Below, piece by piece: positions 57,690 to 64,000 of a stretch of 64,000 nucleotides of DNA. How positions within the stretch are numbered: position 1 is the first letter of the stretch; the number at the start of each line of letters is the position of its first letter. Below the pieces are notes generated by a model. It was not told the DNA's origin. It saw only the letters and a program-made list of their open reading frames with translations, and made no database searches. The translations under genes and the position numbers were made by a program. Source of the stretch: Nilaparvata lugens (Eukaryota > Arthropoda > Insecta > Hemiptera > Delphacidae); assembly GCF_014356525.2 (NCBI RefSeq), contig NC_052518.1, positions 100,374,767-100,438,766 of the forward strand. Reading direction: 5' to 3'.

Positions 57690-59925
57690 CATGTTCCCTT
57701 TTCAATGACTTGACTCCCGATTGCCACCCAATAACTACCTGATCCAGAAGACACCCACAAGATGACTATGAATTCATGAAGAATGAGGTCAATCGCCTCC
57801 TTACAGAAGGAATAATTGAGGAAAGCCAGTCCAGTTGGCGTGCCCAGCCTTTCATTGTAACCAATGGACAGAAGAAACGAATGGTCATAGACTATTCACA
57901 GACTATTAATAAATTCACAAATTTAGACGCATACCCTCTCCCATTGATCGAAGATCTTGTAAACACAATTGCCAAGTACAACATTTTTAGTACTGTAGAT
58001 TTCAAGTCAGCTTACCATCAAATACCGATTCTTGAGAATGAACGACATTACACTGCCTTTGAAGTAGGCCGAAACTTTATCAGTTCAAACGAATACCATT
58101 CGGAGTAACCAATGGAGTAGCTGCCTTCCAACGTACAATAAACGGACTTATAGAAAGAGAGAATTTGAACGCCTGTTTTGCCTATTTGGATGATGTTGTC
58201 ATTTGCGGTTCAGATCAAGAAGAACATGACAGAAATCTTAAGAAATTTCAACAAGTAATTGAATTGTATGGCTTGACTATAAATGAAGAAAAATGTAAAT
58301 TTTCAAAAAAATCATTGAAGTTCCTTGGGTATGAGATAAAACATGGAGAAATTAAACCTGACCCAGAACGCCTTGCACCACTCATGAACTTTCCACCCCC
58401 AAGAAATGCTAAAGAAATGAAACGACTCATGGGATTACTGGCTCATTACTCCCGATGGATTAAAAACTTTTCTCAAAAGATTCACCCCCTTGTCCACATA
58501 CAGAAATTCCCTCTATCTCAAGATCAGATGGAAACTTTGGAATTGTTGAAAAATGAAATTGCTTCCGCGGTACTGCTCTTTGTTGATGAAAATGTACCAT
58601 TCATAATTGAGACAGATGCATCAGATTTTGCAATTGGTGCAACATTAACACAAAATTCTCGACCAGTAGCCTTTTTCTCACGAACTTTGTCCCAAAGTGA
58701 AACCAGGCATTCAGCTGTTGAGAAAGAAGCCTATGCCATTGTGGAGTCTATAAGAAAATGGAGACACTATTTACTACGAAAACAATTCACTTTGATCACT
58801 GACCAAAAATCAGTCACATTCATGTTTGGCACTCAACACAATAGAAAAATAAAAAATGAAAAGATACAAAGGTGGCGCCTAGAATTATCTGAATACAAAT
58901 TCAACATAGTCTACAGACCTGGAAAAGAAAATGCACCAGCTGATGCACTCTCTCGTATATGTATTACAGCTGGTTGTTCAACATTGAACTCAGCTTTGGC
59001 AAAATACCATGATGAACTTTGTCACCCTGGTGTAACTCGTTTCTACCACTGGCTCAGAATGAAAAATCTCCCCTATACTGTAGATGATGTAAGGAAAATT
59101 TGCTCCAATTGTGCAATTTGCTCTGAAATAAAACCACAGTATATGAAGACAAAAGGAAATCTCATAAAGGCAACAAAACCTTTTGAACGAATTAATATGG
59201 ACTTCAAAGGACCCGTACAATCAAAAACAAGAAATAAATACCTACTGGTGATGGTTGATGAGTACTCAAGATTCCCTTTTGTATTTCCTTGTCCAGACAT
59301 GACTGCGAGAACAGTCATAAATTGCCTGGTCTCATTAATATCAATGTTTGGCCTTCCAAGCTATATTCACACAGACAGAGGAACATCCTTCATGTCAACT
59401 GAGTTGAAGAGCTTTCTTGGCTCAAAAGGGATAGCAACTAGTAGATCAACGCCTTACAATCCGAGAGGGAATGGTCAAGTAGAGCGATATAATGGAATTA
59501 TATGGAAAGCAATAACACTAGCTCTAAGATCACGAGGACTTGATTCAAATCGATGGGAGGAAGTGTTGCCTGATGCACTTCACTCTATTCGATCTCTTTT
59601 GTGTACTACAACAAATTGCACCCCTCATGAACGAATGTTCCTACACATGAGATCCTCAACAAATGGACAGTCACTACCATCTTGGCTAATGAGCCCAGGA
59701 CCAGTTTGGCTGAAGAAAATGAACCGAAATTCAAAGCAAGATTCATCAGTAGAAGAAGTTGAATTGATTGAGGCAAACCCAGAGTATGCTCACATTCGTC
59801 GCCCTGATGGACAAGAGTCCACTGTGTCGCTCCGTCATCTTGCCCCTAAGATAACACGAAAATCTAGCCGGGTAGAATGCAAGCTGAGGTTGTGCCACAC
59901 TGATGTTAGATGTTCTGATTCCTGA
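57690..59925 (+). pseudogene. Ty3/Gypsy pol (RT, RNase H, integrase) with one frameshift
   Basis: RT begins near RRHPQDDYEFMKNEVNRLL with GIIEESQSSWRAQPFIV and FSTVDFKSAYHQIPI; a shift near 58083 leads to FKRIPFGVTNGVAAFQR and AYLDDVVICG (catalytic YLDD, 58183 region). The connection and RNase H follow: IETDASDFAIGATL, SAVEKEAYAIVES and PADALSR. Integrase: HHCC zinc finger (H..H, CSNCAIC), first Asp in INMDFKGP, second Asp in IHTDRGTSF, Glu in GNGQVERYNG. The 586-codon second frame is uninterrupted. No gag, protease, env or paired LTRs are visible, and a TGA lies just upstream (57750 region). A relatively young but defective copy. Confidence 0.92.
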
Positions 59926-59989
59926 GAAGTTACAGTGCATGTATTCTGTTTTAGTAAGACTTACTCTCAGCCCTTGACTTTCTAATACT

Positions 59990-61130
59990 GTGCATCATGC
60001 TGTTAAATCTATTTGAACCTGTTGTAAAGTTTCTGCTACAAGGACTATGTCATCTGCATATAGAAGCGACCAAGGGGCTGGCTTCTGGAGGTGTGCAGTA
60101 ACGTAGTTCATGACTATGTTAAACAATAGTGGACTAAGAGTGGATCCCTGGTGCACCCCGACCTTGACTTCAAATTCCAGACCAACACCAGCAGGGCTGA
60201 GGACTCTAGTCTTGATGTCATTATACATGTCCTTGAGGATTCTGATGTATTGTTCAGGAACCAGTTGTGCCTGTAGTGCCTGCCATATAAGCTCTCTCGG
60301 AACAAGGTCGCACGCTTTCTCAAGATCTATGAAGACCAGATGAAGGTCCTTCTTTAGTGCTTTGTATTTTTCCATCAAGATTTTTATGGTGTGTATAGCA
60401 TCTATTGTGCCTACCCCACTAGTGAAGCCACATTGATTAGGTGTAACTGTGGTTAATTCTTTGAGTCTTTCCACAAGCACACTTTCCCAGATCTTAAGTG
60501 CATGAGACATTAGCTTAATTACACGGTAATTGCCACAGTCTGCCACATCACCCTTGTTCTTGTAAAAAGGCACTAAGTTGCTCTGCCTCCATCCATCAGG
60601 CATTTTACCCTTTGTAAGTATGAGGTTGAAGAGGTTTGTTAGTCACACTGTACTTGACTCTCTGCATATTTTGAAGAGTTCTGCAGGTACTTAATCAGGT
60701 CCTGTTGCTTTGCTATTTTTCATTTTGCTAAGGGAAGCTTCCACTTCCTCCAGCGCAACTGCTCTTATAGGGCCCTGCACCAAAGGTAGGCTTGGTAGTG
60801 GCTCTCGTGGGAACTCTTCATTTAATAGGTGGTTGTAATACTCATGCCATCTTTCATTGATATCGTTATCTGAAGTTAACAGTATCCTGTGGAGTTTCTC
60901 ACATACTTATTCTGTTTTATATCCTTATTCTGTTTATTTCTGAGTTTTGCAATTCTGAAAATTTCATGGTCTGTTCCTGCTTTCTCCAATCTATTGTACA
61001 TATCCTCTCTAGCTGCCGCCCGCAAGCATGCAACAATCCTTTAAGTCAGCTTCTTAGCAGCAACATATTTTTGGCGATCTGACTCTTCTTTTGATGTTTG
61101 CCAGGTTTTGAAACTCAACTTCTTTTCTCG
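59990..61130 (-). pseudogene. RTE-type LINE reverse transcriptase (broken, 3' truncated)
   Basis: The - strand reads EEVEASLSKMKNSKATGPD then a stop and VPAELFK; then KMPDGWRQSNLVPFYKNKGD, NYRVIKLMSHALKIWE, TPNQCGFTSGVGTIDAIHTI, HLVFIDLEKACDLVPREL, VGVHQGSTLSPLLFNIVM and LLYADDIVLVAE (catalytic YADD, about 60045). It ends at 59990 just past YADD. The 202-codon main frame is intact; upstream has nonsense codons. The KLMSHxxKxWE and YADDIVL wording is typical of the RTE clade. Confidence 0.88.
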
Positions 61131-61281
61131 AAAATGTGAAATTGTTGAAATAATTTTATTCAATTTTTGCTCAGTCAGGAATTATTACTCTCCAACAATT
61201 CACTTAAAAATTAATTCTTATTTTAGGTTTGTAGATCATTAAATTATCTCTGTTGTATATCCATACTTTTTCACTGTTAAA

Positions 61282-61670
61282 ATTAAACTTGAATTTAAAA
61301 AAAAAAACACTTTTGAAGTGAAAATACACTTACTTTTGCAGTGACGATCGTTTCGACCTGTTGTTGGTCATCATCAGACTGTGGGAATTTACACAGATGA
61401 CAAGGCTATGTGTGGTAAGGGATGAAGGTGGTGGAATAGGTTGTGGTGGGGGTTGGTTGGTGGATACTTAGTGATGCGGTAATTTTGAACTGTGGACTAT
61501 TTTGTCAAAGAGTGTGTGTGAAGAGAATTTACTTGATCATTCAGGAGACTGTTGCGAAACTGTTTTGTGTGGTTGTAAATTGTGGTTGTAGGACGATGCG
61601 AAACGATCATCACTACAAAAGTAAGTGTATTTTCACTTCAAAAGTGTTTTTTTTTAAATTCAAGTTTAAT
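61282..61670. mobile_element. Inverted-repeat element with 72-bp arms
   Basis: Left arm 61282-61355 and right arm 61598-61670 are inverted copies (ATTAAACTTGAATTTAAAAA, then CACTTTTGAAGTGAAAATAC, then TTTTG.AGTGA.GATCGTTTC) differing by a poly-A length and two C/T changes. The interior is 240 bp of GT-rich noncoding sequence. The left arm carries the hammerhead motif described separately. Confidence 0.8.
61338..61382 (-). ncRNA. Candidate type I hammerhead ribozyme
   Basis: Read on the - strand: stem I strand CAGU (61381-61378), core CUGAUGA (61377-61371), U, stem II GACC with loop AACAACA closed by GGUC, core GAAA, a minimal stem III (C, loop GAUC, G), then UC and the stem I partner ACUG (61342-61339). 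All invariant core bases are present, stem I pairs 4/4 and stem II 4/4, and the predicted self-cleavage site follows C61343. The one blemish is an unpaired U between CUGAUGA and stem II where a G:C pair is usual. One-base-pair stem III forms of this kind are known from Penelope-like retroelements and retrozymes. Activity is untested. Confidence 0.6.
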
Positions 61671-62229
61671 TAAATTATCTCTCATTTGATGTATATTTAC
61701 ACTATTTCAAGTTTTCCTCTCATTGTTATAGCAGCTTCTAGCTTCAAGGTGTGGGATGAAAATTTAAATATTGCAACAAGTCAGTGTCAATTCAGCAGTA
61801 TCACATCTACAGAGAAGTAAAAATGCGCTCTTTTGCTATAGTTTCATAGTCTGTTGTTTGACGATTCTTGTGTGGCGGAGTGGTATATTTTTATAATTAT
61901 TCTACTGTAAGCGACTCTCCATACTCTTCGAAAACCAGCTAAAGAATGTTTACTGTTTAGCGACAAGAAAGAAATTTCACTTTCCTAGGTTGGTAACGCG
62001 TTTAAAAGTGAAGAAGATCCAAGAAGAAGTTGAACAAAGTCCTACCGCAGAATAGGTACAGAATGGAAACTGCCAATCAAACGCCTATATAACCAATGCT
62101 TTTTACATGGCGCAAATACTAGACACGTCACGTGACCTTAGGAAGTTCCAATCCTGGTCCTCTGATTGACTCGCGGCAGTGAATGAGATGAATTGATCCG
62201 GATCAGTAAAGTGATCTAAACCTCCCATC
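61671..62229. other. Intergenic, nothing recognised
   Basis: No gene or repeat is visible before the LINE endonuclease begins. A short block at 61671-61681 (TTAAATTATCTCT) echoes 61240-61252 on the other side of the inverted-repeat element. Confidence 0.35.
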
Positions 62230-64000
62230 AATACTATTAGGGCACTATAAAAACCGTCTTTATGGTGTAGCTGTAATTATTGACCAATCCATCAAAAAGG
62301 CAGTTAAAAACTTTTTACCATTGTCAGACAGAGTAATGCTTCTTCAGTTGAATTTGGACGTTGGCACAATGAATCTGATCCAAGTCTATGCTCCAACCAC
62401 AGAAAAAGAGGATGAGATAAAAGAAAAGTTCTATGAAGATCTACATAGTGTGATGGAGGTTATAAAACATCAAGATGTTACTATAGTTATGGGTGACCTG
62501 AATGCAAAGATTGGTGAATGGATTGGTCGTTTTGGACTGGGAGAACGAAATGAGAGAGGAGATCGCCTTCTTCAATTTTGCCAGGAGAACAATATGGTTG
62601 TCACAAATACCCTTTTCGAACTACCCAAAAGACGATTTTATACTTGGAAATCACCTCAGGACTCAGAAGAGAGAATTATTCGGAACCAGATTGACTATAT
62701 TATGATTGACCAGAGGTATAGAAATGCAATTAAAAGTGCTAAGACATATCCTGGTACTGATGTTCACTCCGATCACAATCTTTTGGTGGCAGAGATAAAA
62801 GTTAGATGAAAAAAACAAAGCCATCAAATACACACATTAAGATAGACACCATGAAGCTAAAAATTTTAACCTCAAATCAAGACTTTGTCAGGAAATTAAT
62901 GGAAAGCCGGAATCTATAGATGATGAGATATGTGGAGTGGTCGAGCCTGAAACAATATGAAGGGGATTTAAGATGACTTTACTACAGCCAAGTAGGAATT
63001 ATCTCAACTGCCAAAGGACACATAGGAGCAAGCAGTGGATGACAGAGGATATACTCAATCTTATGGAAGAACGTCGGAAATTCAATACTGGTGACAAGCA
63101 AAGATACAAGGGAATACATAACGAAATTCGATACAAATGTAGAAAAGAGAAGGAGGCATGGTTAAAACAAAAATGTGATGAAATAGTAAACTTAGAACGC
63201 TTAAATGACTCTCATAACAAGCATAAGAAAATTAAACAGTTCACTGGAATGCAAAATAAAAGCAGATACCATTTAACTGATGATAATGGGAAGATAATTC
63301 TAGATGTGAAAGATCAATTGAAGTCATGGGAAGTATACATACAGGAACTTTTTAATGATGAAAGGGAGCTCCTCTGCTGTGATAATAGCGAAGACTCTGG
63401 ACCAGATATATTAAAAAGTGAAGTTGAAGTTGCTGTAAAAAACATCAAAAGTGGAAGGGCTGTAGGTCCAGACGAACTTCCTGGAGAAATTCTCAAACTC
63501 ATTGACAATAATTATGTGAGAATACTCACACATCTATATAATCAGATTTACGAAACTGGTATGATTCCCACTGAATGGCTAAAGTCAATTTTTATACCTC
63601 TCCCAAAGAAGACAAATGCTAGAAAGTGTCAAGATTATCGCATGATAAGCCTCATGAGTCACACAATGAAAACATTCCTCAAAATAATACACCGGAGAAT
63701 TTCCAAAAAGCTAGAAGAGAACTTATCTGATACACAATTCGGCTTCAGGAATGGTTTGGGGACACGAGAGGCTCTTTTTGCTTTTAACATAATTTTGCAG
63801 CGATGCCTGGATGTAAATCAGCCAGTATTTGCATGTTTTATTGATTATAACAAGGCGTTTGATAATGTGCAACATAACAAGCTACTAGATATCCTCAAAG
63901 AAATGCAATTGGATGCTCGTGACTCCCGCCTGATAAGGAACCTGTATTATAACCAAAAGGCCACAGTACGGGTGCAATCTGAGTTGAGTGAAGAGCTGGA
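62230..64000 (+). pseudogene. LINE with APE endonuclease and reverse transcriptase, running off the window
   Basis: Endonuclease (62245-62806): YGVAVIIDQSI, QVYAPTTEKEDEIKEKFY, IVMGDLNAKIG (Asp/Asn pair), IRNQIDYIMIDQRY and DVHSDHNLLVAEI (SDH catalytic end). A stop at 62809 follows, then about 200 bp of broken frames. From about 63014 a frame is open to the window end: WMTEDILNLMEERRK, SGRAVGPDELPGEILKLI, DYRMISLMSHTMKTFLKI, NLSDTQFGFRNGLGTREALF and ACFIDYNKAFDNVQHNKLL. These are RT fingers and the first palm motif; the FADD/YADD part lies beyond the window. The wording (APTTEKEDEIK, GTREALF) fits the RTE-like LINEs common in insects. Confidence 0.88.

Overview
The window looks like repeat-dense, gene-poor nuclear DNA from an insect. 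It is AT-rich, has no operons or ribosome binding sites, and is filled with MITEs, hAT elements, non-LTR retrotransposons, tRNA-derived SINEs, satellites and decayed Polinton/Maverick (adintovirus-like) DNA elements. The repeat style suggests a hemipteran such as a planthopper, but that is an impression and not a proof. I see no ordinary host protein gene. Two 100-base N runs (18526-18625, 43861-43960) mark assembly gaps.

Layout. 0-18.5 kb: MITEs with shared terminal inverted repeats, a 660-bp palindrome, two hAT-type elements (one with a transposase remnant, one with a perfect 8-bp target duplication), SINEs, and a Jockey/CR1-type LINE flanked by 1-kb direct repeats that each contain a CA microsatellite. 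18.6-31 kb: two inverted copies (A on +, B on -) of one Polinton DNA polymerase gene, with a third fragment (D), an integrase fragment, a small TRYG-type protein gene and an acidic PPxY protein frame between them. Copies A and B share disabling mutations, so they arose by duplication of an already dead gene; a hAT insertion in A has its empty site preserved in B. 31-37 kb: minisatellites, LINE 3' ends and a 160-bp satellite repeated as a 3.26-kb unit. 38-43.9 kb: a second, distinct Polinton (C) on the - strand with an intact packaging ATPase, an intact conserved protein and an intact coiled-coil fibre-like protein, next to a broken chromodomain integrase and a broken polymerase. 44-49 kb: LINE remnants bracketing an endogenous viral element that matches the helicase of alphavirus-like positive-strand RNA viruses. 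49-53.4 kb: a satellite of about 29 units of about 148 bp. 53.4-64 kb: an LTR, a Ty3/Gypsy pol remnant, RTE-type LINE pieces, an inverted-repeat element carrying a hammerhead ribozyme motif on the - strand, and a LINE running off the window end.

How the parts fit: in the Polintons, the protein-primed polymerase would copy the element, the integrase would insert it, and the ATPase plus fibre-like proteins point to a virus-like particle stage. No major capsid or penton gene is visible. The most notable signals are the RNA-virus helicase fossil, the hammerhead motif, the intact Polinton morphogenesis module beside dead replication genes, and the shared nonsense mutation of copies A and B. Many frame breaks in copy A and in the second 1-kb repeat are single-base deletions typical of unpolished long-read consensus, so frame integrity there should be read with caution.
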